The notes under the pieces were generated by a model. The model saw nothing but the letters and a program-made list of their open reading frames with translations. It did not search any database and was not told the DNA's origin. The position numbers and the translations under genes were made by a program. Shown here piece after piece: positions 53,716 to 62,629 of a DNA stretch of 64,000 bases. Position 1 is the stretch's first letter; the number at the start of each line of letters is the position of its first letter. The DNA comes from Aerococcaceae bacterium zg-252 (GTDB lineage: Bacteria > Bacillota > Bacilli > Lactobacillales > Aerococcaceae), in the NCBI GenBank assembly GCA_016237705.1, contig CP066204.1:62001-126000 (forward strand), given 5' to 3'.

Positions 53716-54555
53716 ATGTCAGATTCTATTTTTGAAATTAAAGATTTGTCATTTAAATATTTTGACTCAGAATACCAAGCATTAAAGGATGTTTCTTTTT
53801 CAATTAAAAAGGGAGAATGGATTGCGATTATTGGACCTAATGGTTCAGGTAAATCAACTTTGGCAAAAATTTTGAATGGGTTATTAGTTCCAGATGCCGG
53901 AGAAGTGTATGTCAATGGACAATTACTTGATGAAAATACCGTTTGGGACGTCCGCCGTACAGTCGGTATGGTTTTTCAAAATCCTGATAACCAATTTGTT
54001 GGGGCAACTGTGGAGGATGATGTAGCATTTGGTTTAGAGAATCATGGTGTGCCACGTTCGGAGATGATACAACGTATCGAAGAAGCCTTGGCAGAAGTTA
54101 GAATGGAATCGTTTCGTAAAAGTGAACCGGCAAGATTGTCGGGTGGACAAAAACAGCGTGTGGCGATTGCGAGTGTTTTAGCCTTGCGTCCAGATGTTAT
54201 CATTTTAGATGAGGCGACAGCGATGTTAGACCCACTTGGTCGTCGTGAAGTGATTGAAGCGATAAAGAAAGTAAAAGAACATCATCATTTGACGGTGATT
54301 TCCATTACGCATGATATTGATGAGGCGAGTTATGCTGACCGTATTTTAGTAATGAATCAAGGGGATTTGGTGGAGCAAAACACACCGGATAAGATTTTTG
54401 AGCGAGGTGATGAATTAATTCAGATGGGATTAGATGTGCCATTTGCTCAAAAATTAAAAGAAGGTTTAGCAAATAGAGGAATTAATGTTCCGGAAGAATA
54501 TTTATCAGAGGAGGCACTACTTGAATGGTTAACAACATCGTATTTGAGCAAGTAG
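53716..54555 (+). CDS. ecfA1: Energy-coupling factor ATPase EcfA1
   Basis: The 279-residue ATPase has Walker A GPNGSGKST, Q-loop VFQNPDNQFV, signature LSGGQKQR, Walker B VIILDEAT and H-loop ITHDI. With EcfA2 and EcfT it powers vitamin uptake by interchangeable S components, probably including the one at 1.8-2.3 kb. It overlaps ecfA2 by 31 bp. Confidence 0.95.
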   Translation: MSDSIFEIKDLSFKYFDSEYQALKDVSFSIKKGEWIAIIGPNGSGKSTLAKILNGLLVPDAGEVYVNGQLLDENTVWDVRRTVGMVFQNPDNQFVGATVEDDVAFGLENHGVPRSEMIQRIEEALAEVRMESFRKSEPARLSGGQKQRVAIASVLALRPDVIILDEATAMLDPLGRREVIEAIKKVKEHHHLTVISITHDIDEASYADRILVMNQGDLVEQNTPDKIFERGDELIQMGLDVPFAQKLKEGLANRGINVPEEYLSEEALLEWLTTSYLSK

Positions 54556-55406
54556 GCTATACATATAATGCAAACTCTCCGTTTGAGTACCGAGCGTTAT
54601 ATGATATTAATCTTGAAATACCAGCAGGAAAGATTACAGCGATTGTTGGGCATACAGGTTCAGGTAAATCTACTTTACTGCAACATTTGAATGTGTTAGT
54701 GAGACCGACAACTGGGTCTGTAACGATTGCAGGAGAAAAAGTTACGGCTACGTCGAAACATGAGTCATTGAAACCATTGCGTAAAAAAGTAGGAGTTGTC
54801 TTTCAATTTCCAGAGGCGCAGTTATTTGAAGAAACGGTCTTAAAAGATGTGATGTTCGGGCCGTTAAATTTCGGTGCGACAGAGGAAGCAGCAGAAAGGA
54901 TTGCACGTGAAAAATTAGCATTAGTGGGCATATCCGAAACTTTATACAGTCGGTCGCCATTTGATTTGAGTGGCGGACAAATGCGACGTGTTGCGATTGC
55001 TGGTGTACTAGCTCTTGAGCCTGAAATATTAGTTTTAGATGAACCGACAGCTGGATTAGACCCAATGGGACATGTTCAAATGTTAGAAATGTTTGTGAAT
55101 TTACAAAAGACACAAAATTTAACAATGGTAATGGTAACGCACCATATGGAAGATGTGGTGTCGTATGCAGAGCATGTGATTGTGATGAATCAAGGAACGA
55201 AATTAACGGAAGGTTCGCCAGAGGCATTGTTTCAAGATGATGAATGGTTAAATGATTATCAATTAGGATTACCAAATACATTACATTTTATGAAGCGTTT
55301 GGAAGAACGACTAGGTATTGCACACACACATTATCCATTATCAGTTGAAGCCTTAATTGATGACATTATTGCCTTGAAAGATGAGGAGGGAACTGATGTT
55401 AGATAA
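54525..55406 (+). CDS. ecfA2: Energy-coupling factor ATPase EcfA2
   Basis: The 293-residue ATPase has Walker A GHTGSGKST, Q-loop VFQFPEAQLF, signature LSGGQMRR, Walker B ILVLDEPT and H-loop VTHHM, plus the longer C-terminal tail of EcfA2. It overlaps both neighbours, so EcfA1, EcfA2 and EcfT are made in a coupled fashion. Confidence 0.95.
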   Translation: MVNNIVFEQVGYTYNANSPFEYRALYDINLEIPAGKITAIVGHTGSGKSTLLQHLNVLVRPTTGSVTIAGEKVTATSKHESLKPLRKKVGVVFQFPEAQLFEETVLKDVMFGPLNFGATEEAAERIAREKLALVGISETLYSRSPFDLSGGQMRRVAIAGVLALEPEILVLDEPTAGLDPMGHVQMLEMFVNLQKTQNLTMVMVTHHMEDVVSYAEHVIVMNQGTKLTEGSPEALFQDDEWLNDYQLGLPNTLHFMKRLEERLGIAHTHYPLSVEALIDDIIALKDEEGTDVR

Positions 55407-56199
55407 ATTATTATTAGGTCGCTATATTCAATCGGATTCATTTATTCATCGTTTAGATCCACGTACGAAATTATTAGGTAGTTTTTATTTTATTGGGATT
55501 ATTTTCTTAGCTAATAATTTATGGGGTTATGGTTTACTGATTCTATTTACTTTTTTAGCGATTGCATTGACAGGGATTAAGCTATCTTATTTTATTAATG
55601 GTGTCAAACCGATGATTTGGTTAATCTTGTTTACGGTTGTCTTTCAAATATTTTTCACTATTGGTGGTGAAGTTTATTTTCAATGGGGGCCGATAGTGAT
55701 TACGTCATTAGGGGTAATTAATGCTATTTATATCTTTTTACGATTGGTATTAATTATTATGATGTCAACGATTTTAACTTTGACAACAGCACCATTGGAA
55801 TTAGCAGACGGGATTGAACATATGTTACGTCCATTAGAAAAAATAGGTTTTCCGTCGCATGAAATTGCACTAATGCTTTCAATAGCCTTACGTTATGTAC
55901 CGACATTAATTGATGAGGCACAAAAAATTATGAATGCTCAACGTTCTCGTGGTGTAGAATTTGACCAAGGGTCTTTTATTCAACGAATGAAAGCAGTGGT
56001 ACCAGTACTTGTACCATTATTTGTCAGTGCATTTAATCGTGCCGAAGAAATGGCGACAGCTATGGAGGCACGTGGCTATCGTGGTGGCGAGGGACGCACA
56101 AAGTTCAGACAATTACAGTTTACAAGACAGGATTTTTGGGTTGTGTTGGCATTTGTTATTGTGACAGTTGCGTTGATTGCACTTCGTTTGTATGTGTAA
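55396..56199 (+). CDS. ecfT: Energy-coupling factor transmembrane protein EcfT
   Basis: The 267-residue protein has five or six membrane helices and the two coupling-helix motifs that bind the ATPases, AQRSRG (in IMNAQRSRGVEF) and EARG (in TAMEARGYRGG). RLDPRTKLLGSFYFI near the N-terminus is typical. ATG 55396 has SD gaggaggg upstream; the in-frame ATG at 55381 precedes that SD. Confidence 0.95.
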   Translation: MLDKLLLGRYIQSDSFIHRLDPRTKLLGSFYFIGIIFLANNLWGYGLLILFTFLAIALTGIKLSYFINGVKPMIWLILFTVVFQIFFTIGGEVYFQWGPIVITSLGVINAIYIFLRLVLIIMMSTILTLTTAPLELADGIEHMLRPLEKIGFPSHEIALMLSIALRYVPTLIDEAQKIMNAQRSRGVEFDQGSFIQRMKAVVPVLVPLFVSAFNRAEEMATAMEARGYRGGEGRTKFRQLQFTRQDFWVVLAFVIVTVALIALRLYV

Positions 56200-56208
56200 G
56201 AGGTTGTT

Positions 56209-56976
56209 ATGCCAAGATATGCAATAAAATTACAGTATGACGGTACGCAATACGTGGGGTATCAAGTGCAACCGAATGGGCCAACGATTCAAGCGGCCTT
56301 AGAAAAAGCACTTGCCACAATGGCAAAATTAAAAAAAGGAGAGCATATTCCGACATCTAGTTCAGGACGAACGGATTCAGGTGTGCATGCATTGGGGCAG
56401 GTAGTGCATTTTGATTATCCTGCTGCCATTCACCCTGAGGCTTTGCAGCGTGCACTCAATAGTTTATTGGACGATTCTATTTGTGTGGTGGCTGCTGCAC
56501 GAGTTGCTGATGATTTTCATGCTCGGTATCATAGTGTAGCGAAAGAATATATTTATCGAGTGGATATCGGGCAGTTTCCGAATCCATTTAAACGTTTATA
56601 TACAACGCACCATGGGTATCGCTATGATTTACAACGTATGCAGATAGCTATTCAATCCATTATTGGAACACATGATTTTACGAGTTTTTGCTCAACCAAG
56701 ACGGACAAGGAAGACAAAGTCCGTACGATATATGAGGCACAAGTGTATGAAGATTTAGACAATCAAGAATTAGTCTTTCGTTTTTATGGCAATGGTTTTT
56801 TATATAATATGATTCGGATATTGGTTGGAACTCTATTGCAAATAGGTGACGGATTAAAGCCAGTTGATGAATTGGTACGCTTAATTGAAGTAAAAAATCG
56901 CAATCAAGCGGGGCCAACAGCTCCTCCACAAGGTTTGTATATGAATCGTGTGGAGTATGAAAATGAAATTTTTTAA
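56209..56976 (+). CDS. truA: tRNA pseudouridine(38-40) synthase TruA
   Basis: TruA makes pseudouridine at positions 38-40 of the tRNA anticodon arm. The 255-residue protein has LQYDGTQYVGYQ, the catalytic Asp in SSGRTDSGVHALGQV, and FLYNMIRILVGTLLQIG. Its place after ecfT is conserved in Lactobacillales. rplM-rpsI, which often follow, are absent here, and a terminator ends the operon. Confidence 0.96.
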   Translation: MPRYAIKLQYDGTQYVGYQVQPNGPTIQAALEKALATMAKLKKGEHIPTSSSGRTDSGVHALGQVVHFDYPAAIHPEALQRALNSLLDDSICVVAAARVADDFHARYHSVAKEYIYRVDIGQFPNPFKRLYTTHHGYRYDLQRMQIAIQSIIGTHDFTSFCSTKTDKEDKVRTIYEAQVYEDLDNQELVFRFYGNGFLYNMIRILVGTLLQIGDGLKPVDELVRLIEVKNRNQAGPTAPPQGLYMNRVEYENEIF

Positions 56977-56980
56977 AAAG

Positions 56981-57030
56981 ATAGTCGTTGTTGTTCGGAT
57001 AAAAAGACGAACGATACGGCTATTTTTTTG
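56981..57030 (+). terminator. Terminator of truA
   Basis: An imperfect stem (atagtcgt with acggctat, then gttcg/cgaac inside; 56981-56997, 57008-57023) runs into TTTTTTT. Confidence 0.85.
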
Positions 57031-57126
57031 CGTTATTTCAATATTTGGTAGCGATTAGGATAGGATTAGGTCATAATAGGAGTATAGTAATTACGTTTAT
57101 ACAGAGATAGAAAGGATTCGTTAAGT

Positions 57127-57708
57127 ATGAGTTATTTAAAAGAACGCATTTTAAAAGACGGAAAAGTATTGCCTAACAATGTCATTAAAGTGGATTCATT
57201 TATGAATCACCAAATCGACCCACAAATTATGCAAGAGATTGGGATTGATTTTTATTATCGTTTTCGTCAAGCTGGGATAACAAAAGTATTAACGATTGAA
57301 GCATCGGGGATTGCTCCGGCAATTATTACAGCTGCTCATTTTAAAGTGCCGATGTTATTTGCTAAAAAGACGCAGCCGTCTACATTGAAAAATCAAGAAC
57401 GTTATGAAACAGATGTTCATAGTTATACTAAAAATGTAACTAGTCGTGTGATTATTTCAAAACAATATTTAAATGAAAATGACCGAGTGTTAATTATTGA
57501 TGACTTCTTAGCGAATGGAGAAGCTGCGTTAGGTTTGATTGATTTAGTTGAGCAGGCAGGTGCAACTGTTGTTGGTGTTGGTATTTGTATTGAAAAATCA
57601 TTTCAAGCTGGGCGTCAAAAACTAGAAGCAAAGGGCGTGCCAGTACATTCGATTTGTCGTATTTCTTCACTTGAAAATCAACAAATTCAGTTTTTAGAAA
57701 GCAATTAA
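57127..57708 (+). CDS. xpt: Xanthine phosphoribosyltransferase
   Basis: The enzyme salvages xanthine to XMP with PRPP. The 193-residue protein has LKERILKDGKVLPNNVIKVD, the PRPP loop VLIIDDFLANGEAALG, and EASGIAPAIITAAHF. In Bacillus xpt is under a guanine riboswitch; I find none here, and the 90 bp leader shows no aptamer or terminator. It is monocistronic. A pbuX-type partner is not adjacent. Confidence 0.95.
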   Translation: MSYLKERILKDGKVLPNNVIKVDSFMNHQIDPQIMQEIGIDFYYRFRQAGITKVLTIEASGIAPAIITAAHFKVPMLFAKKTQPSTLKNQERYETDVHSYTKNVTSRVIISKQYLNENDRVLIIDDFLANGEAALGLIDLVEQAGATVVGVGICIEKSFQAGRQKLEAKGVPVHSICRISSLENQQIQFLESN

Positions 57709-57710
57709 AA

Positions 57711-57750
57711 AACAGCGAGAAACATAGCTTTTGTTTCTCGCTGTTTTTGT
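57711..57750. terminator. Bidirectional terminator between xpt and the dehydrogenase gene
   Basis: A perfect 13-bp stem (aacagcgagaaac 57711-57723, gtttctcgctgtt 57733-57745) has A- and T-tracts on both flanks and serves two convergent transcripts. Confidence 0.92.
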
Positions 57751-57755
57751 TAAAG

Positions 57756-58823
57756 TTATAGTGATTCTAAGGTCAAGATTGCTTGGTAAACATCGTCGCT
57801 AGTACAATCTGGTTTGGCTAAGTTAAAGGTTTCAGCGTCAGATGCAGCAAAATCGGCGATTGTGCGTGCATGAGTTTCAAGATTATCTGTTACATTAAAT
57901 TCTGATAATTTTGCTTTGAAACCATTGGTATGATAGAAGTCTAACAGGCGATGAACTTCGTCCATTTGATTGAGTGCTACTAGTTGGACTAAAATGCCGT
58001 AGGCTACTTTGACTCCATGCTCAAATTCATGAGTTTCATGAACGAGCGACATTCCATTATGAACAGCATGTGCACCGGACATTCTTCCGTATTCACCGGC
58101 AAAACCACCGACAGAACCGGCAATGGCAAATATCGCATCGACCACACGATGAAATTCCGGTGAATATTGTTTTGTTTGCAAACTTTGAATAGCTAATTGG
58201 CTGTCACGCAGTAAGATTTCTTGCGTTAATTTTGCACTATTAAGCCCCATTGATACCATAGCTGGCCATGACTCAAGACGTTCAGCAATAGCGATTGCCT
58301 CATACCATTTTGCCAATGTATCGCCAATGCCACCCATTAAATATTTCAATGGAGAGTCTAAGAGTAAATCTAAATCAACTAAGCAAACATAAGCTGCACG
58401 TGGATAGTAGTCGACTGTTTTAAATGAGTGATTAGGGTGATAGACAGCAGATAATGGTGTGTAGGCTGCACATGTACCTAATACGGTAGGAATTGTGATA
58501 TATTCGACATTCAATAATTCTGCTGTTCCTTTAGCCGTATCGAGCACCTTGCCACCACCAATTCCGATGACAATATCCGTATCGACAGGTGCTTGTTGAG
58601 CTAAATGAGCCATATTTTCATTGGAAGCTGTTCTATCGTATTTCAATACATTAAAGGCCCGAGTCCCGGGATAAAATTTCAAAAAAGCATCATAAGATAA
58701 ATCGCCTGTAATAATTAAAGGCTGCTTAAACATAGAGATTTTTTCATCTAAATAACGTAAAGCCCCTGATTCGCTAATATATTGACCGACACCAGGACGT
58801 GTGACTTGAGCAAGTGTTAACAT
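57756..58823 (-). CDS. Iron-type alcohol/hydroxycarboxylate dehydrogenase (GldA family)
   Basis: The 355-residue protein belongs to the iron-containing dehydrogenase superfamily, glycerol-dehydrogenase branch. It has the NAD(H) motif GIGGGKVLDTAKG, the metal-ligand segments GGIGDTLAKWYEA and SGAHAVHNGM, and a His in HETHEFEHGVKVAYG. Members include glycerol dehydrogenase and the hydroxycarboxylate dehydrogenases that reduce 2-oxo acids. The transporter partner and the Ile-rich leader upstream favour a branched-chain 2-oxo acid substrate. That is inference; glycerol remains possible. Confidence 0.75.
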   Translation of the reverse strand: MLTLAQVTRPGVGQYISESGALRYLDEKISMFKQPLIITGDLSYDAFLKFYPGTRAFNVLKYDRTASNENMAHLAQQAPVDTDIVIGIGGGKVLDTAKGTAELLNVEYITIPTVLGTCAAYTPLSAVYHPNHSFKTVDYYPRAAYVCLVDLDLLLDSPLKYLMGGIGDTLAKWYEAIAIAERLESWPAMVSMGLNSAKLTQEILLRDSQLAIQSLQTKQYSPEFHRVVDAIFAIAGSVGGFAGEYGRMSGAHAVHNGMSLVHETHEFEHGVKVAYGILVQLVALNQMDEVHRLLDFYHTNGFKAKLSEFNVTDNLETHARTIADFAASDAETFNLAKPDCTSDDVYQAILTLESL

Positions 58824-58845
58824 AAAGTGTTCCTTCTTTCTAAAA

Positions 58846-59832
58846 TTATGATGCAGATGTTACAGATGATTTGGCTCTTTTACTGAACGGTAGGCTAAAT
58901 GAATCACGTGCATCTCTTGCTGCACAAAGATTGGCATAAAGGCTACCAAATAAGGTATGTACGACTGCACCAGCAGCACCGGCTACGGCAACTATTGGTG
59001 AAAAATGAGCTAATCCTAGACTAGCAGCTAATCCAGTGTTTTGCAAGCCGATTTCAACAGCCATTGCACGAGTTGTTTTTTTATCTAACTTAAATAAAAA
59101 TCCTAATAAGTAGCCGAAGCTATAACCACTTAAATTATGTAAGAATACAACGAAAAACATTAAGGCTCCTGTTGATAGTAAAGTGTCACGATTTACAGCA
59201 ACAGTACCCATTAACACAACGAGTACAGCAACGGAAGATAGTGTAGGTAATGTTGCTCCGATTTTTTGCGTGTGCGAACCGAAGAAATAGTTAACTAATA
59301 ACCCTAGTACCACAGGCACTAAAACTACTTTGACAATTGATAGAAACATTGCCATAAAACTTACTTCTAAATAAGCTCCACCATATAATGATAACATGAA
59401 TGGTGTTAAAAGTGGGCTTAATAAAGTTGAAACACTAGTGGCACTAATTGATAAGGGAACATCACCATTTGCTAAATAGGTAATTACATTTGATGATGTA
59501 CCACCAGGGACTGAACCAACTAGGATTAGCCCCAATGCCATTTCACTAGGCAAATGAAAGAGTTGCGATAGCATAAAAGCTGAAAATGGCATGAATAAAT
59601 ATTGGGCTACTTCAACTAATAAAATGCGAGTAGGTTTACGGAAGACTTCGCTAAAATCTTTTAAGGTCATGGTTAATCCCATTGTAAACATGATGAATTG
59701 TAAAAGATAAGTGACAATCGCTGTTGCCCATGTAAAATAATTTGGTAAGAATAGGGCAATCCCAGTCGCTGCTAAGACAGTCCAAGATAAGTAGTCACGG
59801 AATAATCGGTTAAAGTTTGTAAATAAATTCAT
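58846..59832 (-). CDS. BASS-family (bile acid:Na+ symporter-like) transporter
   Basis: The 328-residue protein has about nine or ten membrane segments and the BASS signatures FTMGLTMTLKDFSEVFRKP, GSVPGGTSSNVITYLANGD and EIGLQNTGLAASLGLAHF. Bacterial relatives move organic anions such as keto acids or pantoate; bile acids are not implied. It is first gene after the Ile leader and is followed after 22 bp by the dehydrogenase. Together they look like uptake (or export) and reduction of one 2-oxo or hydroxy acid. Confidence 0.85.
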   Translation of the reverse strand: MNLFTNFNRLFRDYLSWTVLAATGIALFLPNYFTWATAIVTYLLQFIMFTMGLTMTLKDFSEVFRKPTRILLVEVAQYLFMPFSAFMLSQLFHLPSEMALGLILVGSVPGGTSSNVITYLANGDVPLSISATSVSTLLSPLLTPFMLSLYGGAYLEVSFMAMFLSIVKVVLVPVVLGLLVNYFFGSHTQKIGATLPTLSSVAVLVVLMGTVAVNRDTLLSTGALMFFVVFLHNLSGYSFGYLLGFLFKLDKKTTRAMAVEIGLQNTGLAASLGLAHFSPIVAVAGAAGAVVHTLFGSLYANLCAARDARDSFSLPFSKRAKSSVTSAS

Positions 59833-59865
59833 TGTAATCGCTCCTTATATTTTTTATTAAGACAA

Positions 59866-59978
59866 AAGAAAAACCTTTCTCATTCACTATGAATGGGAAA
59901 GGCTGAAACTTATAAATCCCATTCTAGATTAACACGAATAGGACTTGTTTAATTGAATGAATCAACTAACTAAGTCCT
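59866..59978 (-). promoter_or_regulatory. Ribosome-mediated attenuator, four competing pairings
   Basis: Read on the minus strand: A is AGGACTT (59978-59972), B is AAGTCCT (59946-59940), and B extended is GTCCTATTC (59944-59936). C is GAATGGGAT (59924-59916), D holds TCCCATTC (59898-59891) within 59902-59890, and E lies at about 59886-59874. A:B is 7 bp, B:C is 9 pairs with two G-U, C:D is a perfect 8 bp, and D:E is about 13 bp with one flaw, followed by a T-rich run. A stall at the Ile codons gives A:B and C:D (readthrough). A ribosome at the stop masks A, giving B:C and D:E (termination). Confidence 0.82.
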
Positions 59979-60023
59979 GAAGTTAATAATAATAATGACA
60001 TTATTAAAAGAATGGTATAACAT
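59970..60023 (-). CDS. Ile-rich leader peptide of an attenuator
   Basis: This 17-residue frame, MLYHSFNNVIIIINFRT, starts at ATG 60023 with SD GAGAGGAG (60039-60032) 8 bp upstream and stops at TAG 59972-59970. Four consecutive ATT (Ile) codons follow a Val codon. The last two codons and the stop overlap segment A of the downstream hairpin chain, as in classical attenuators such as ilv leaders. It should report charged tRNA-Ile. No homologue is known to me. Confidence 0.85.
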   Translation of the reverse strand: MLYHSFNNVIIIINFRT

Positions 60024-60058
60024 TTGATAAGCTCCTCTCGCTGAATTAATGTAAGATT

Positions 60059-60087
60059 AATTTAACACACATAAAATTAAAAATCAA
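60059..60087 (-). promoter_or_regulatory. Promoter of the Ile-leader operon
   Basis: On the minus strand TTGATT (60087-60082), a 17-bp spacer and TAAATT (60064-60059) lie just upstream of the leader-peptide SD. Transcription would start near 60052. The -10 match is moderate. Confidence 0.6.
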
Positions 60088-60149
60088 CTATAAAATTAAA
60101 AAAACTCACATTTTCAATCGTTTGACTGTTAGGTAGTTCCTTAAATTAC

Positions 60150-60178
60150 TTTACTACGTTAATTATATCAACTATAAT
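60150..60178 (+). promoter_or_regulatory. Promoter of the aldo/keto reductase gene
   Basis: TTTACT (60150-60155), a 17-bp spacer and TATAAT (60173-60178) lie 32 bp before the start codon, divergent from the Ile-leader promoter about 65 bp away. Confidence 0.65.
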
Positions 60179-60210
60179 GAAAGCGGAATAATATTGAGGG
60201 GATGATGAAA

Positions 60211-61062
60211 ATGACAGAAACTGTAGTATTTCATAATGGCGTAACTATGCCAAGTATTGGATTTGGTACATGGCAATTACCGGAAGCTGATAATGTTGCC
60301 TATGATGCAGTGAAGCATGCGTTAAGTGTAGGGTATCGTCATATTGATACAGCACAAATTTATGGGAATGAAAAGGCAGTCGGTCTAGCGATTAAAGATA
60401 GTGAGTTAGCAAGAGAAGAAATTTTTGTTACGACTAAGGTTTGGAATAATCAGCGTGGTTATGAAAATACGAAGCAATCACTTGAAGAATCGCTTGAAAA
60501 ATTACAATTAGAGTATATTGATTTAGTGTTGATTCATTGGCCAAATCCAAAAGCATTACGTGAGATTTCTCCGGATGAGTGGAAAAAAGCGAATGCAGAG
60601 TCTTGGCGTGCAATGGAAGATTTATACGAAGCAGGCAAAATTCGTGCGATTGGTGTGTCGAATTTCATGGTACATCATTTAGAATCATTGAAAGAACAAG
60701 CTCGTATTCAGCCAATGGTCAATCAAATATTATTGGCACCTGGTCTATTACAACAAGATGTTGTGAACTATTGTCGAGCGAATCATATTGTATTGGAAGC
60801 ATACAGTCCTTTCGGTAGTGGTAAATTATTTAGCAATGAAATCGTAGCTGCAATGGCAGAACGTTATAATCGTTCAGCGGCACAAATTGCATTACGTTGG
60901 AGTTTAGACCATGGTTTTGTACCATTGCCACGTTCAAGCTCAGCTGAAAACATTCAAAATAACTTAGATGTTGATTTTGAATTAGCAGCAGCAGACCGTG
61001 AAATTTTGGATACATTAAAAGGTATTGCTGAATATCAAAGTCCTGATGAACGTGATTTTTAA
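60211..61062 (+). CDS. Aldo/keto reductase (2,5-diketo-gluconate reductase type)
   Basis: The 283-residue NADPH-dependent reductase has the TIM-barrel AKR signatures. HIDTAQIYGNE holds catalytic Asp and Tyr, TTKVW the Lys and VLIHWPNP the His; FMVHHLESL and LRWSLDHGFVPLPRSS (cofactor site) follow. The physiological carbonyl substrate is unknown. ATG 60211 is preferred because gagggg ends 9 bp upstream; ATGs at 60202 and 60205 are too close to it. The gene is monocistronic. Confidence 0.92.
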   Translation: MTETVVFHNGVTMPSIGFGTWQLPEADNVAYDAVKHALSVGYRHIDTAQIYGNEKAVGLAIKDSELAREEIFVTTKVWNNQRGYENTKQSLEESLEKLQLEYIDLVLIHWPNPKALREISPDEWKKANAESWRAMEDLYEAGKIRAIGVSNFMVHHLESLKEQARIQPMVNQILLAPGLLQQDVVNYCRANHIVLEAYSPFGSGKLFSNEIVAAMAERYNRSAAQIALRWSLDHGFVPLPRSSSAENIQNNLDVDFELAAADREILDTLKGIAEYQSPDERDF

Positions 61063-61076
61063 TTGAATAGAGAAAG

Positions 61077-61112
61077 AGCCCCTAAAGTATATAAAATACT
61101 TTGGGGCTTTAT
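61077..61112 (+). terminator. Terminator of the aldo/keto reductase gene
   Basis: The stem agcccc/ggggct continues as aaagtat/atacttt past a bulged T (61077-61090, 61096-61108) and is followed by TTTATTTG. It lies between convergent genes and may also serve galT. Confidence 0.85.
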
Positions 61113-61129
61113 TTGAGTTTAAACTAATC

Positions 61130-62629
61130 TTATTGCTGATTAAATGCTGCAATAAAACGCATAAGAGCAGCGATACCTTGCTCGTCTTGTTTGAAGACAC
61201 CTGCGTCTTCTAAGACACGACCAAATTTGTCAGCAACAGCTTGTTCAATAAGTGCTTGAATATTGTTTTCATTGATTTCTGTATGACGAGATTGAAGTTC
61301 TTGTGCCCACTCTTGGTGCATAGTTGCAACGGTTGAAAGTGGCGTAGCACCTAATAAGTATTGTTTTACTGCTTCTAATTCAGCGACTAAGCGTGGTGGT
61401 AGGATAGCGAGTCCCATTACTTCGATTAAACCGATATTTTCTTTTTTGATGTGTTGAACATCTTGATGTGGGTGGAACAATCCGTCTGGGTGTTCTTCCG
61501 TCGTACGATTATTTCTCAATACAATATCTAACTCAAAAGCATTGCCACGACGACGTGCAACCGGTGTGACCGTATTATGTGGCGTGTCATCAGTATAGGC
61601 GATAACATCTACGCTTTCATCAGAGTACTCACGCCAAAAGTTTAAAATAGCTTCTCCGGCATCTGCTACATCTTGACGTTTATCAGCAGTAAGTCGAATC
61701 ACCGTCATTGGCCATTTGACCAATTGTGCAGAAACTGTCGGATATTGAGATAATTTAACAGTATCAAAGACAGTTGCACGTTCCATTGGGAAAGTATAGC
61801 GTCCACCTTGATAGTGGTCATGAGCTAATATAGAACCACCAACAATTGGTAAATCAGCATTTGAACCAGCAAAATAATGTGGTAAGCGTTCAACGATTGC
61901 AAGTAAATTATCAATCGCTTTGCGGTCAATTTTCATTGGAGTATGCTTTTCGCTTAAAAAGATACTATGTTCATTATAGTAAACGTAAGGCGAATACTGC
62001 ATACCATAGTGGCGACCGTCTAAATCCAGACGTACCAAACGGTGTTGCTGACGAGCAGGGTGATTGCTGCGTCCTTTGTAGCCCTCATTTTCCATACAGA
62101 GTAAGCATAATGGATAATTAGATTGCTTTGCTGTTTTGGCTAGAGCAATTTCTTTAGGGTCTTTTTCAGGTTTAGATAAGTTAATGGTAATATCTAAATC
62201 TCCGTATTGTTTGTATGATGCGCTAAATTGAATGTTTTTAGCGATATTGCGTGTTTTAATATAATCATTTGTTTGCGATAAATGATAAAAATAGTTTGTC
62301 GCTTTTTCAGGATGTTCTTGGTATAATTTCCAAAATGTTTCATTTAATTGTGACGGACTTGGTGTAATTAAATCCATTACGGCTGCTTCAAATTGTTCTT
62401 TTGCATAGCCGATATTTTCAATCACATTATTTTCAACAGCATATTGTGTCAAATTATCCATTAAAGTTAGTAAATGTGTTTTATTGCTTACTTCATTGGT
62501 TAATTCATCAATATTTACTAAAGCCATTAAGCGATTCGTTATATAGTGGCGGTCAATCGGATTAATTAATTCTTGTTCAATTGCACTGTTGACAAAGTTA
62601 TTAATGGTTACAGAGATGGCGTTTGTCAT
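61130..62629 (-). CDS. galT: UDP-glucose-hexose-1-phosphate uridylyltransferase, type 2
   Basis: This Leloir-pathway enzyme exchanges UMP between UDP-glucose and galactose-1-phosphate. The 499-residue protein is the Firmicute type 2 form, longer than the 350-residue enteric enzyme. Visible signatures are YPLCLLCMENEGYKGRSNHP, GGSILAHDHYQGGRYTFPM and NAFELDIVLRNNRTTEEHPD. SD aggagg lies 9 bp before ATG 62629. galK and galE are not adjacent, which is unusual; the operon may be split. Confidence 0.95.
   Translation of the reverse strand: MTNAISVTINNFVNSAIEQELINPIDRHYITNRLMALVNIDELTNEVSNKTHLLTLMDNLTQYAVENNVIENIGYAKEQFEAAVMDLITPSPSQLNETFWKLYQEHPEKATNYFYHLSQTNDYIKTRNIAKNIQFSASYKQYGDLDITINLSKPEKDPKEIALAKTAKQSNYPLCLLCMENEGYKGRSNHPARQQHRLVRLDLDGRHYGMQYSPYVYYNEHSIFLSEKHTPMKIDRKAIDNLLAIVERLPHYFAGSNADLPIVGGSILAHDHYQGGRYTFPMERATVFDTVKLSQYPTVSAQLVKWPMTVIRLTADKRQDVADAGEAILNFWREYSDESVDVIAYTDDTPHNTVTPVARRRGNAFELDIVLRNNRTTEEHPDGLFHPHQDVQHIKKENIGLIEVMGLAILPPRLVAELEAVKQYLLGATPLSTVATMHQEWAQELQSRHTEINENNIQALIEQAVADKFGRVLEDAGVFKQDEQGIAALMRFIAAFNQQ

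Noticed and set aside
54748..55281. 177-residue frame opposite ecfA2
   Set aside because: It is a mirror frame of a well-conserved ATPase gene with no start signals.
57031..57126. Guanine riboswitch before xpt
   Set aside because: The 90-bp leader lacks the purine aptamer core and a terminator.
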